From Gamarada debralockiae (Eukaryota; Ascomycota; Leotiomycetes; Helotiales; Hyphodiscaceae), in the NCBI GenBank assembly GCA_002803225.1, contig NXFV01000920.1, forward strand, positions 1-64,000: a stretch of 64,000 nt of DNA, written 5' to 3'. Every line of letters begins with the position of its first letter. Within the stretch, counting starts at the first letter, position 1. Made by a program: the position numbers and the translations under genes. Shown one piece after another: positions 11,052 to 23,786 of this stretch. Below the pieces are notes generated by a model, which did no database searches, was not told where the DNA came from, and worked only from the letters and a program-made list of their open reading frames with translations.

Positions 11052-12733
11052 AATCATCAACACTGTGCATAGGACCTGTGGACTTCGTCACCGCTGGCAT
11101 ATATGATGTTCGCGAAGAAGGATGTGTACTGTACAAACCCGAGCGAAGAATCTGAAGCAAAGTAGTGGGTGTGTCTCGGTAAGTTCACTACACCCACACT
11201 AGCGTCGTGCAATTAGTAAATTCTTGGATAAAATACGCCCCTTCGCCTTTTGCGCGCTTCTCTCTAAAAAGGTCAGGCAGGTCAACGATCACTCACAACA
11301 CCGCAGTCTTCTGGAATGTATGGAAACTATCCCTATTGGCGAAAGTGATATTTCGTTCTTTCTGACCTATTTTTGGTTCTGGAGTCCTGCCTGAAAATCT
11401 GGAATCCTCGAAAAGGGCAGGTGGCTGTGGGCGTTGTAGAAGAATCTGGAAATATGCCCCCTCGAGCAGGAACGGAGAACCAAAAGGAGAGAGTCTGCGA
11501 AAGAAGCCTAACTCGAGGCTAGAGCAACAACTTCCTACTCACCGCTTTTCATTCTTGTTGAGTTAGAGAGGGATAAAGGGGCTGAGAGGGTGTGCTGGCA
11601 GTGGACGTCAGTTTTCAAGGTGCGGGCAGAGAGTTTTCCAGAACACCTTGGGTGGGGGACGCGCGTGGGGTGGTATCGTGAGGCTGACTTGTAAAGCTTC
11701 GAACGCTGTATGGAGAAGTTTCTCTTGAAAGACCAGACCATATGCGGAAGCAACCTAAAACGGCGATGTTTAAATTGCGAGTCAGGTCAAAGCGCTCAGC
11801 TTACCTTCGAACGGTCATGGAATTGAGGGATTTTTCAAGTCGAGCCTCATTATTTGTAGAAAGGGTGTGCTGCTTAGAGCAACGAGTGCAGAGAGCTCTG
11901 CATTTTGATTTTGATCCGGTTGCAAACTTTGACGCGCTGAGGATTCTGGTAGGCCAGTGTGCACCTAGTGCTGACTGCGGATGTTGAAGGCCCCTTGTCG
12001 AGCTGGCAGGCCCCTGCTCGAAATGCTGCACGTCAGTAATTCCTGCATACTGAATGCAACATTGAGATTCTAGTGAATCTTTCTTTGACCTTGTCAGCCA
12101 TTGCCCAGTGTCTCGGGCTTCGAACCTGGAGGTTGCATTCTGTGCCTGACGCAGATACGGCCTCAATTCTGTTTCGTGGAACCAATGAAATGCGACAATA
12201 CTACTTGCATATACAGTTGCAGCAATTGGAATCCAATGGCGTTGACTTGGCCCTGAAATTATTCAAGACATTTAGGTCATTGAATAATCACGGATGCAAT
12301 CCGATCTGTCAGTTTCTCTGCTGACTTTCTATAATCACTGTGAGGCGTACAAGTTTGAAGAATTTTCCTTGTCGCTTTGGTGCGACGATGGGAGGTCTCA
12401 GTGTTGGGATGCGGACTCGAGCCTCACTCAAATGCCTCCCGACCAAAATTATTTTTATATAGAGCTCATCCTCTTCTCGCCGCCATTATCAGTCCAAAGC
12501 ACTGTCATCGTCCGCTACTCCAACCCTCCAAAGACTTTCTGTTGCATCGTCGCTATCTCAAGCCTGCACTCAAGAATGGTCACTGATTTTGAGTCTCTCT
12601 ACCTTTATCCTTGGCTTCATCCTCCAAGTATCGATATCAGCAGACACCCGACAGTCTCGACGGCTTCCACATCAACCCTCAAGGACGAAATCTGACACTC
12701 CTTTACTTTCGGTTCACTACAACTTACTTCAAC
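11052..12733. other. Intergenic stretch without a supported gene
   Basis: I see only short overlapping open frames with no recognisable domains or consistent splice phases, and no obvious repeat. Confidence 0.5.
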
Positions 12734-13045
12734 ATGAGCATTGTCACATCTTCCTCACTTCGCGTCATGGTTGGCTCCATCGATGGGTACGCACCATTTT
12801 CCTTCAATCTTGAATCAAAACCCCGCTAACGTTTCCTCGACAGTCTTAGTGGTCGAGTCCGCGAGCCCCTGAAGCTTGCCAACAACTTCATGCTGGGAAG
12901 ATACCTCACAGATCGTCAGAGATACGAACTCATCGCAACCGGTCACGCAACGACCATTTCCGCAACCTCTCCCGAAGACGATATCAAGAAGATGGGTAAC
13001 AAGCTGCAGGATATAATGGCCCGTGCTCCCGGAAATGGCGCATAA
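12734..13045 (+). CDS. Small conserved-looking protein, 2 exons
   Basis: Exons 12734-12786 and 12844-13045 join in phase to give 84 residues. The intron of 57 bp starts with gtacgc and ends with cgacag after a GCTAAC branch site. The protein starts MSIVTSSSLRVMVGSIDG and continues LSGRVREPLKLANNFMLGRY. The second half is helical and ends with a small Gly/Ala tail. The clean intron and good start context (caacATGAG) support a real gene. I do not recognise the family and assign no function. Confidence 0.5.
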
Positions 13046-16000
13046 CAGACAGTTGGCGGGCTGCAGAGCCGTCATGGCTCTCGAGAGTTATTCTGCTGTC
13101 AGCCTTAGGGGAAACGCGACGTTAAACAGGAAAAGCCGATGCTCAAACTATATGGCACAGTCGTGCTGCTTTCCTTGCACTTTTCGGAACATCCATGTAA
13201 TATATCAAAGGAAACGAGCTGGAAGAGGAAAAGGATGCATGTTTGAATAGAATTTCTTTTTACCAACGCCATCCACGTTGGAGGCTTCATCTCTTTGATC
13301 CCTTCCAGGTAAGACACTCGTGAGATCCATCGCCGAGTGATCCGCCTTATCTTTCTCTGGCCACAAATCTCCATAACTTACATAAAATGAAACATGGGAT
13401 TTTAAAATCCTTTCAGCTTTTTGGCAGGGATGATGATGGCGTGGGCCGTGGGGGTAGTTTCCACAGACCAAACCCCAGAGTTAGCCTTATCGAGAGCCTT
13501 GTATGTAGATCTCTGGGACGGCTCGGCTGAAACCGTGCTCTTTGCGCCAAATATGGAGAATGGGGACTGGAGAGATGTGGAGTCTGTCTTCGCTAGCCGA
13601 TGACAGCCACTCATGCATCGTTGCCTCAAGATGACAAGGCTCATTTTCAGGTTAAGGAATTGGCTTCTAACTTCATCGCTGTAAACCCACGTCGGCGCAA
13701 GAAGATTGTCAAATATGATTAAATCGCTTATAATAACAGTCAGCTTTATCTGAGAAGAACGCTGAAGCTTGGTGTAGTTATGGTGTGTAATACGGCAATG
13801 CGGTGTTTGCCTGCACAACCATTCGTGGCCTTGCCGATCTTGTACCACTCGAATGCTTCTAGAAAAAAGCGATCAGATCACGACCACTAGCTTCGGAGGC
13901 AGGGGTACAAAGCACGCAAAATGAAACATGACTTGTGAGATACAGGCTCCCAGACTGCCATTTTTAAAATGGGAACTCCGTAGGCGTGCATTTCTTAGTG
14001 TCAGAACATGTGTAGCATACTCGGGCGTCCTAATTGACAAATGAAAAAAAGGTTCTTTGAGTGTTGTGATTCAGCCTGTAGGTCACCGAGAGTTGAAGGC
14101 CTGGGCTTCTGAAGTCCATGGCCTTTCAGTATTTCTGCTCTCTAGTCGTATGCAGTGCTTATTCGCACTGCTTGCATGCCTTCAACCACGAGGCTGGGCT
14201 TTTCATATCGTTGAAATAAACACTGCAATGCAACAGGACACTACATCTCGAACTGACGCTCCGAACACGCTAGAATATTCGAAATGCAGTGTGATAGGAA
14301 AGGTGCTTTAGCCACGTAATAATGGTCTTTGAAACTACAACGTGGTGGCAATTGATCTGTCAACTTCACAATATGAGATGAAGATTCTGGAGCGCGGAAG
14401 CGGTGGTGCACTGCAATGCCACGACTGAGAACATCTGGCGCTGCATAAATTTAGAGGTATGGGGCCCCCACAAGTCAGAACGAGTGCAATAAGACTGTTC
14501 TGATCGATTGAGATCGCAATTCTGCAACGTCTATTGGAGAATTCAAAATGAGAGGAGGTTTAGTACGTGGAATATAATGAAACAGTGCAGTAAAAAAAAT
14601 TGCACGTCGGGTCGTATGAAAGTTTAAACAGTAAATGGAGACAAGGAATTTCGAAGGGTTGAAGTGGCTTGGTCGGGGAAAAGTCTATTTCTCACCGGTG
14701 AGACCAAGGAGGTAGCCTAATCCCATCCGTCGTACCTTGCCTTCGAGACTAGTGGAGTTGAGGGCATCGAAAACATATGTCTTTTGGTCCGAAAAACATC
14801 TCTTATCATATCTCGCGCAACGCCGCTGGAGAGACATACATACCTGGATGGACATCCCGCACAATGGCCCTGTCCATGTTAGAAGCTATATCCTTGTCAT
14901 TAAGTAGAATAAAGTTTTCTGGATTGAGCAATGTGTCCTCGTGATTGATTCACACCCCGAAGACCACGTTAGGGTAGACATGCATTAGATGAACAGTTGC
15001 CTAATAAACCAGACCAATTCCGCGACCGAACAATTTTTGTTGAGACCTCATCAAAATCCAGTGAGCTAAGTCGAAAGAAAGCTCAGTGGTACTCATCGAT
15101 TTGTGTGTGGCGCAGAAGCAGGCAGCCTACGGCGGCGCATGCTGCTTGCAGAATGAGACATGCGAACTTGACGTGCAGAGTACCCCAGGGCAACCAGATT
15201 CTCGCTGCATCTTTCCGTCCTAATAGCACAGACCTGACTCGGCAGACTCGGAAGTAGAACGTGGAGGACAGGAGGAGGCTGGTGGTGCGAAGTACAATGT
15301 ATGAGTGGAATGGCGACGTCGTCGTCTTCCAGGCTAGCCGAGCCCCTGAAGCGCTAGGAAGAGCCTAAAAAAACTCGAGCGGTAAATTTACCTATGGGTA
15401 ATGAGAGATCATTCGTTAAACAATCAGTGTATCTAATCTTGGGGCCATATTTCTAATTGCAGAGAAAATCCTCTGGTTCATAAGCGTTTCAGGTTCAGCA
15501 CCGCCATTCAAGAGCCTCTTTGCAAATCGATTCGCCACTTTTCAACGCCTCTGCTACGTATAACGAGGTGCTGAAACAACTACAGCAGCCGAGTTATTTA
15601 CAGTCTTTACCAAGTGGGAAGAAACAGCCTTCTGGAAGTTCGAGGACATACAACGTGCCATCACTTTCCATGTACTTTTTGTTTGCTTTTTATCTCAAAA
15701 GTTTCCGAGGAAAATTCCCGGCAGCCTTGTTGGCAAATCTGCAGTGATCAAAGAGTCTTTGGAACGAGCGCAGAGATCCAAGTTGATTGCGTTGCAAGCG
15801 ACTGCATGTCATACACTAGATCATACTTCTCGGTTTTTTGTTTCTAATCCATGAATCCCCGTCAATTCTCAATGGGATGAACGGCAACCTGGGCTGTGGG
15901 TGCGGATGTGGATGCAGGGGTGCAGTGCTGCATTCCGGCTTTCCCAAGACCGCCGTCACCACTACAGCATACCGGGGACCTCCATCCACTCTCCTCGGCT

Positions 16001-16421
16001 CCTCTGTAAATTTGGTTTAGCTTAATACCTTTCTCAACTAGTTCTCGTTGCCACATCAAGATTGCGGTGAGATGCGTTTCAAATGCTTTCCCTGTAGAAA
16101 CGTTTTTCAATGAGAGAATGGGTATATTAGTGCCTTCTCCTGACCGCTAAATCTGTCTTCCTTCAGAAAACGCAAGTTAAACCTCATCTCCAGCACAAAA
16201 ATTTCATATATAATAAGTAGAACCTCTCAGGAGTACCATACCTTCACATTCATTCCCACAACCCGTCCTTCATTGCTCTTCCAGACAACACTGGGCTTCA
16301 TTGCTCTAAACCCACAGTCACTCCCGCTCTCGAATCAAGTTTCAAACAGCGCAAAAGTCGAAATAATCACCCACTTGCACATCACACTTTCATTTTCACT
16401 CAACCTCCATCATCGTTCAAC
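13046..16421. other. Long gene-poor interval
   Basis: No frame above about 150 codons, no recognisable domain and no strong repeat were seen in these 3.4 kb. It may hold regulatory DNA or decayed sequence. Confidence 0.5.
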
Positions 16422-17246
16422 ATGCCACCAAACTCGAACACGTCTTCGTCGGAGTTGCAGAACGGGTCAGCATACAGGTAAGATCTTCCTGTCTGTCACT
16501 TCGGTCTACCAAGTCAGTATGCTAAAATGATATCTAGTCGTAGCCATGCCGATTTCCCATCTCAAGAGCTTTATGCTTCCACTACGAATTCTACCGCTTG
16601 TGCAACCCAAGCTCGTTATCCTGTCGAGGTCGCACACAATCGCAGTACCGCAACGACTCAACAACCGGCTCAAGATACATATTCTACCACAAACGACTAC
16701 CAGTATCAGAATGGTTACCCCGCCGAGTACAGAGACGGATACTCCTACACAAATTCGGATCAGTCCCAATGGGCATCAGCTTACGACGCTTTCGCTCCTT
16801 CTGATCAACAACAGGAGTCTCATTGGGGCGGCCAAGGCTACCAACAATACGGACAGTATTACCTACCAGCCACTTCGTACCCTCCTCAGGACACACCGGA
16901 CTACGACCCTGAACTCGTCATCGATTCCATCGAGGACGAACAGGCCGGAACACGGGCTGGTGATTCCCCTTATCCGAACCAGGCAGGTGAGGCAACCTAC
17001 GCAAGTTATGGGGACGCGACATCTCGAGCTCAACAACCTCCCGCGGTGGGTCGTTACACTCTTCAAAATCATCAGACGGCCAACATCGCACGCACCCCGG
17101 CGGCACGGAGATGGTCTCGTGAGTACTCACCAGAAGAACGCATGCGTGTAGGCCTTCCCAGGTGGGAGACCGAGCAGCATCGCATCGACTATGAGCGCCA
17201 ACAAAGCCAGGGACGTCAAGGAAGCCAAGGCCATCGCCGATCATGA
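16422..17246 (+). CDS. Gln/Tyr-rich intrinsically disordered protein, 2 exons
   Basis: Exons 16422-16477 and 16538-17246 join in phase (AG|T) to give 254 residues. The 60-bp intron starts gtaaga and ends tctag. The sequence has low complexity, rich in Gln, Tyr, Ser, Thr and Pro, with short motifs such as GGQGYQQYGQYY. The end is a charged Arg/Gln-rich tail (RQGSQGHRRS). No folded domain is visible. Such prion-like composition is seen in RNA-granule and nuclear scaffold proteins, but a role cannot be named. The 5' flank is pyrimidine-rich and ends in tcaacATGCC, a typical fungal start context. Confidence 0.6.
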
Positions 17247-20037
17247 AACATCGGACGGGGCCTCAGTCATTCATTTGACGATACACGAATATCACATGTT
17301 ATGGAGTTACGATGGGATGGTTAGAAGAAGGAAACAGGTTAGAGAAGAGTTGGGCTTTATCAGCATTCGTCCTTTTACGATTTGTTGCTTTTTTCCTTGA
17401 CATTGATCATGAACCGGACTCATCACGTTGCAGGCAACGTGTGTACTAACATCTTGCATTAATTTGGACTGCCGGGCAGGCCATCTTCGAAGATTTCGAC
17501 TAAGGATAATGGGCTTGTGCTACTAGTTCCTGAGGTAATTCGTGGATAGAAGAAGGTTTCCTGCAGGATGGCATTTTGGAATGGTATTCCGCGAATGGCA
17601 TTAGTGATAATCCCCTATTGAATAATGGATTCGGACATGCCGCGACCTTCTTTGCTTCAATCTTCGTTAATTTGGATTGGAATCCAATCGTTCCGGATCC
17701 AATCAACTAGGTTTTCGGTACACCACCTCGTCCTCACCGGTGCCAAAGTGAACAATCTTTCACCGAGTAGTTGCCTTTTCTCAACAGGTACCGAAATGGT
17801 GATGGTTCGCCAGATCATTGCGGACAATTCTCATTGTTATTCTAAGACATCTTTCGTAATTCCAACGTCCCGTCCCGTATCTTCAGCAATTGGTGTTCTG
17901 AGAGCCTGATTGGTTTGTTTTTGAGGAAGAACTCACCACTCACCAATTTCTCCTGTTCCACATCTAAGGACAGGACCTTGATTGATCAGTTACACCAAAC
18001 CAATAACACCACGAAGCCGAACTTCAAAAACAGGCTCCACCAATCGCATTTCGAAAGCTTTCAACGTTTTTGATAATAATTTATCCCGGTCTCATCTTCA
18101 AAACTGCATCAAAACGGCACGGATTACCCCGCGTACCCCTCCTCTGACCTGCCGAGCCGCTCCGGCCCCACTCATCCGTGCGGGGGCTTCAGGGGAAGAA
18201 GCATAGACTGCGAAGCCGCTGTTAGCGAGCGCCTTGATATTTTAAGGGGCGAAGAGTTTATTTTGACGCTGATTCTTCCTAGTTGTTGTCAAATTACTAA
18301 TGTGGCGTGGCAAGTTTGAAGTATCACGATCCCCGCTATTGGGACTTCAAGTGATGTTTCTCGCTGCGGTGGAGGTGACCACACGAGCGAGGTTATCAAG
18401 TTTTGTACCCTGTACCCTGCATAAGTTTACCGCTCTGTCTTGAACATCAGATCTCCTTCGGCCTGAGCGTCGTAGTCCTGCAATGCCGCCATTCATCACG
18501 AGAGCCAGCGCCTAGCTGAATCTTGGTGGCTTTCATAGGCTTTGGCGGTGGAGAAGCAACGCACTGCTGTGTATCGGATAGTTCAGGCTTTGGTTATGGT
18601 GCTGCAGCACTTTTCTTTTTCGCTGCCGCACCCTACGATCTTCCTGATCATATGTGATTGTTAAGGATAAGTACTACTCCTCTGAGACTTTCAGCATTAT
18701 ATTGTGGCTTTCGAGGCGTTCAATAGTAACGGTTCCTCTACTGAAGAATCGATAGTGAAAGGTAGAAGCTGGTGGCCATCAGAATGCCTGCACGCAAAGG
18801 GGAGCTGGGAGTACTTACCAGTTACCAGTGGCTAGTACTGTACATGATATCCTGGCTGCGAGCTGTTGCGAGGCTCTGCTCCGCTCTTGCGTTGCGCTTT
18901 CAGCTGAATCGCAGAAGATAGAATGTGTATCTAGCCGACGAAGACCTTCTGGGGTCATACGGTCCACTCAAAATCTAGGGCAGCCGTTCCAAACGTAAAT
19001 AAGCCTTAAAATAATTGAATCACAAAGAAGTAAACATGGAACACAGCTCACAGCCTCCTCTTGCATTCGGAACATTTCGTGTTCTCGAGAGACCCCATGA
19101 CAAGGAAGTGAATCCTCATCAGCCACGATATGCAAGTCCTATTAAAATTCTCCGATTGGCAAGAATGGCAGCTGGTCCTTCCTTTCTCTGCTCGTCATGC
19201 AGTAAGCCTCACTATCTCGGTACATGAAGCGGAGGTCTTTTCTTTTGACAGCCGTTCTAACGGCGCAAAGCGCGCAAAGTGCGGCAAAGAGCACATACTC
19301 TGACCTCGCATCTTCAATTGCTGATATTGTCTCAGCCTCTTATTGCTCCGTACATTTTCAGAAGTCATTTGCAAGACATACATGAGTAATCCTCTCCACT
19401 GAAAATTATGGAAACAAAGCGACTGGTCAAGCTATGCACGGCCCGTGGGTGGCGGAGAAAATGCCTTACGCTGCAAGTCCGAGAATAACTCTCCCTGAAC
19501 CTCAGGAAATACAGGACGTGGATGGCTCAGAACGGTCCAGAGCGTTGATTGAATGACCACAAGGTGAAGCTGTGTCGTCACTTCCTTCCGCGCACTCGGG
19601 GAGACAGCATCCGCTCGACGGGCATGCGGGTCCTTTCACCTCCAGAATGCGCAAAGATAGAGTCGAAGCACCCGGGGGGCCGAAAAGGCTCAATGGACAC
19701 GGTGAGATGCCTTCGGGGGTAGTTGTGATTGGAGGTCGATAATTTACCTGGATAGCCCAAACTTCACAACATACTGGGGTTCAGAAGTGTGTTGTCGCTG
19801 TGGAGGCTCGGCTGTCCATCGGTTTTTGACAATCCCGCCCTCCGCAAAACACAGTATCCGCATTGGCGGATATCTTGAACTTAGGAAAAAGCTTTTAGGT
19901 ACAAGTACAAAGTGGTTCGCCCACCTCATGACCATCGTGCCGCTCTTGAATATTTTCAATGAGAAAAGCTTGGCGTGGTTACCAACAGGATCTGCCTTCT
20001 CGACATCCCCTTCAAAGCCCTCGCTCGTGCGCCAAAA
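17247..20037. other. Gene-poor interval
   Basis: Only short frames without recognisable domains are present. I see no element ends or RNA genes here. Confidence 0.5.
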
Positions 20038-20363
20038 ATGTCCAACCTAGCAGTCTACGGTTCCAGGTCGAGGTAAGCAGCCTTTTACTCACTGACCTTA
20101 GTATACACACATCAGAACTAGCTGACCCTTCAACGGGTAATAGTTACTATGATCCAAACTCCTCTCGCCAATACGATTTTGCATCAGAGATCAGCCAAGT
20201 CTTCAAATCATACTCAACACTTGACCAATATCTTCAGCAAGACTCCTCGTACGAGAAGACGGCACTCGGCGGCGGCACTTCAAATCCTAAAGAAACGACT
20301 CGCACACACACGCAAAGGATGAAGAGACATCTCGATGAAGTTGGAATAAAGTTACCGAAGTAG
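20038..20363 (+). CDS. Small protein A of a paralogous pair, 2 exons
   Basis: Exons 20038-20072 (35 nt) and 20144-20363 (220 nt) give 84 residues. The intron starts gtaagc and ends ggtaatag with a GCTGAC branch site. The protein begins MSNLAVYGSRS and ends with YLQQDSSYEKTALGGG and MKRHLDEVGIKLPK. A second gene with the same exon lengths, start and tail lies at 21499-21818, which argues that this is a real duplicated gene. I do not recognise the family. Confidence 0.5.
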
Positions 20364-20913
20364 AGCACGGGTAATGAGAAAATAGAAGCAGGAGAGATTG
20401 AACCCGCATAACAATGCTTGATCTTCGTCGAACCTACTCGATTCCAACTGTTTCGGTGGTACCCCCAATTGAATTTCTTCCTTGCAATATACGATCCTGG
20501 GATTTATGAGAATTCTGGAAAGTGCAAAGATGTCGATCGTTCGGAACCAGTATTCCTTATCATGGGCAAATTCGATGGTCTATCGTATAGGCCCACTGCA
20601 GCCAGTGATATCCTCGTAAATTGAGTGCATCTCCCTAGTCTCGGGATCTTTGTACCAAACGTCAGACGTCTCTGGTGAGATAGCCGGGTGTCTCCATAGA
20701 CGAGCGAGTGACAGGCGAACACGCCTTCGGCCTTTGTGCCAATAAAGTGTGGGCAAAGGGCCTTGAGGCTCTGCCCCATGAGCATTGATAGGTGCTTCAT
20801 CATTGTGTGTATCCAGCGTCTTTCAAATCATGCATTACCGTACGCCCATTATTGCTCTCTTTATGCCACTGACTACTCGTTGCAAGCCTCCACTGCTCAA
20901 TCCAAACCTCTTC

Positions 20914-21023
20914 TTACTCGTTCCAAGAGTATTTATTATTCGTTCCAAGGATATCTCTTATTCGTTGCAAGGGTATTTCTTATTCGTTCCAAGGGTATTT
21001 CCTACTTGTTCCGAGGATATTTT
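20914..21023. repeat. Minisatellite, five 22-bp units
   Basis: Five head-to-tail units fit the pattern TTATTCGTTCCAAGGGTATTTC with a few substitutions, starting at 20914, 20936, 20958, 20980 and 21002. A decayed sixth unit follows. The unit length is not a multiple of three, so it is unlikely to be coding. It lies between the two paralogous small genes. Confidence 0.8.
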
Positions 21024-21498
21024 GACTTGCTTCAAGCATTCTCTCAATATTGTGCTATTTCCGAAGTCCCTTTGCAGGATGGTATGTGCGGATTCCATCT
21101 TAGACGACATTCATAGCAACGTGAGTGGTCAACACTCGCTGCAGGTGAGCTTGCATAGGTCAGGAGAACACAAGCTGCGAATTCGAGAACAAGGGTTGCC
21201 CACTGATACTCCTCGCAGATGCAAACGCGGGTCATGGCTCAAAATAATTCGGGAATTTACTGACCGACCGAACATAATTTGGACCTATGAATTTGCATCG
21301 TTTTGAGCAATGGTCGCGCGTGCTCGAATACAAAATGCTAGCCCACCCTCGAAAGTTGGGCGCAACCGTTGGAATACTTCCATTGTCACAAAGCTTCCAG
21401 CTTTCTTTCTGACGTACGTACCGGTACCAGAATAGGTGTCCATCTATAACTATCCCATCACTCAGCAGCGTTCTCGACCCGGAGCACGTGCGTTCAGA

Positions 21499-21818
21499 AT
21501 GTCCAATGTAGCAGTTGACGGGTCCAACTCGAGGTAAGCAACGCATTCATTGTCCACCTCCAGTCTACGTAGAAACTGACTTTCCACTTTGGAATCAGCT
21601 ACCTTGGTTTCAAGACTGCTCCCGGATACCCAACTCGCTCAACGCCACGCCAAAGTTCGAGCTTCTCCTCGGCGCTGCAAATATATCTTCAGCAAGACTC
21701 CTCGCACGAGAGGACCGCGCTTGGTCACTGCACCTCTGATCCGAAAGAAGCGACCCAAAGACATACGGGGGAGATAAAGAGATATCTAAGTGAAGTTGGG
21801 ACAAAATCGCTGAAGTAA
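21499..21818 (+). CDS. Small protein B of a paralogous pair, 2 exons
   Basis: Exons 21499-21533 (35 nt) and 21599-21818 (220 nt) give 84 residues, exactly the layout of the gene at 20038. The intron starts gtaagc and ends ggaatcag with a CTGAC branch site. Start (MSNVAVDGSNS) and end (YLQQDSSHERTALG, then IKRYLSEVGTKSLK) match protein A closely. The middle 25 residues differ strongly, though lengths stay equal. The frame is open, so the gene may be functional or only recently inactive. Confidence 0.5.
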
Positions 21819-22619
21819 TACAGGTTGGGCGAGGTGCTGTTGGCTGAGGGGATTTGGGGATGTTGATGCAGAACAAACCAAATTTAATGTATGAGTTTCA
21901 TGTCTCTTTCGAGCTTTCTGAACGTCAAATTTCTACCGAGTACCTGATTTTTGTATATTGAAACCGGCTGCTTTGCAAATACCCAACACATCGCTGTTCA
22001 TGAGTGCACTTGAGCTACTAGAAAAGTACAAGCAATCAGTCATCAGGTAGAAAGATAGCAATTGCTCAGATATGAAGACGAAGCAGCGAGATCTGGGGAC
22101 ATCTGAGTTCAAATTTGGGAAGGCGCGAGTAGAAAAATTCCCAGTATGAGGAACTCTTCAACGATATAATAATGTTGAAGTAATTGAATCAAAATTAGGG
22201 GCAGCTCACTTGAACTAGCTTCATAGCAAATAGCACTCCCGCAAGTAGACAACGGTCCCGTAACTTCTTCCGGCATTTGGACGAAGGTCGTATGAGTCCT
22301 GGGAAGTACTTGTAATAAGAAGCCTAATTTGAACATAGAAAGAGTAAGAGAAGGATGTAGCGATTGAGGGAAGGGACCTTTTCTGTTGGAACTGCAGGCC
22401 ATCTTTGCGACTTTGAGTTCTGCACGTAGATGTGAGCGAGCTGAGCCTCTTTGGCATTTCGAAAGGGAGAAATTTTCAAGATCGAATTTCGCCCAGATCC
22501 ATGATATTCCAACTTCTCGTCTAACAGCATTACCATCTAGATCCATTAATGTGATGCAACTATCCGGAGAGGTCGTCGATGTCTCTGAACTTTCGTGGTC
22601 ATCTGGTCATTGTGATTCG

Positions 22620-23786
22620 TCATGGTCTTGACTTGACGCCTGTGACCTCCTTCGCAACTCTAACCTGAACTTCTCCATCCTCCATTCCAAAGTAGGCAGC
22701 GACAGGTTTCTGTCCACCACCTTCCTCTCCAGAGTTGCTAACTTGTAAGCCATTCCTGCCGTGGAAAATTCCTATTTCTAAAACTCCCACTATGCGCTTG
22801 AGCCGTCTGCCTAGTTGATGTACCTCCCACGTGCCGTGTGTTCCGTCACCTTTGTCGCCCTCTTCGAGATCCGAAGCCAATTTCAAGGGAGGGAATGGAG
22901 CATCTATGATCCACATGCCATTATCTGTGACGACTGGTCCGGCCTTCGCGCTTCCTCCTTGTCGGATCACTGGATCTGGGGATCCGAGAGTTATAAGGAT
23001 TCGTTTTATGTTAGGTGCTGCTTTGGGAGCAATTTCGATTGGGATGTACTTCCAGCTGGAGAGGAGACGAGGTTGGAGTTTTCGGTAATCTGCGAACTTG
23101 TGAGCTTCGGGCATAATAGCTTAGAGAGAAATGGTAAGAACTTACCAGCAACGCAGATAAACTTCTTCGCTGAAGTAGCTACCAGTTTTTCCTGGAACAA
23201 GCAAGCTCCGCCACCCTTTATGCAGTTCAATTCCTCATCAATCTCATCTGCACCATCAAAAGCAACATCTAGAGGCTCCCGCTTTCCTTTCAGTCCCAGG
23301 TCCTGTAAACCAACAGAAACTTTGAGAGCCTCTTCGGCCGAAAGCTTGGCATGACCTACTTCAACTGGGGGTAACGAATCAACTGCTCCCAGCGGAAGTC
23401 CGGCCTCGATGATCAATTGTTTGGACTGTGCGGTGTTAGAATCCTGGTTCGTCGGGATTTGCTCTCTAGATACTCGCCTGATCACCTGTGAACATCCCTA
23501 AGTCAGTCCAACTGGTGAAGAATTGCTCGGGAGAATGCCTACCAGTGGGAATAAAGATCATTTTGGACGTGACATTCCTGCCCTTCGCCGCAATAGCCTC
23601 TACGACGTAGACGACAGTGCTTCCTGATCCAATGCCAATGTATCTGTACGATGGATCGAAATGGTCCTCTACGGCCTTGTAAGCCGCACGGCGCTTGGAC
23701 TCCTCGACCTTGGAGAGCTTAGGATGCTCATCGCGAGGAGGTGCCGCATTGAGGGAGGGAGGGACAGATGGATCTGATGTCGCCAT
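22620..23786 (-). CDS. rki1: Ribose-5-phosphate isomerase, 5 exons including an 8-nt exon
   Basis: The enzyme interconverts ribose 5-phosphate and ribulose 5-phosphate in the non-oxidative pentose phosphate pathway. Exons are 23786-23543, 23485-23478 (8 nt), 23425-23146 and 23089-22620, with the first shown from the ATG at 23784-23786; this gives 333 residues. Family motifs are [28 protein letters not shown] with the catalytic Asp pair, and [16 protein letters not shown] with the catalytic Lys. The micro-exon joins IPTG and QSKQLI as IPTG-DQ-SKQLI, matching the family's IPTGFQSKQL. Its downstream intron (23426-23477) has a gcgagt donor and a CTAAC branch site. In-frame ATGs at 23987 and 24116 would add an Arg-rich, acid-poor leader. 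Confidence 0.93.

Noticed and set aside
20073..20101. 29-bp intron in small gene A ending at the first AG
   Set aside because: Too short for a fungal intron; the 71-bp version has a good branch site and gives the same exon lengths as the paralogue.
20914..21023. CRISPR array
   Set aside because: Units are directly adjacent with no spacers, and the sequence is eukaryotic.
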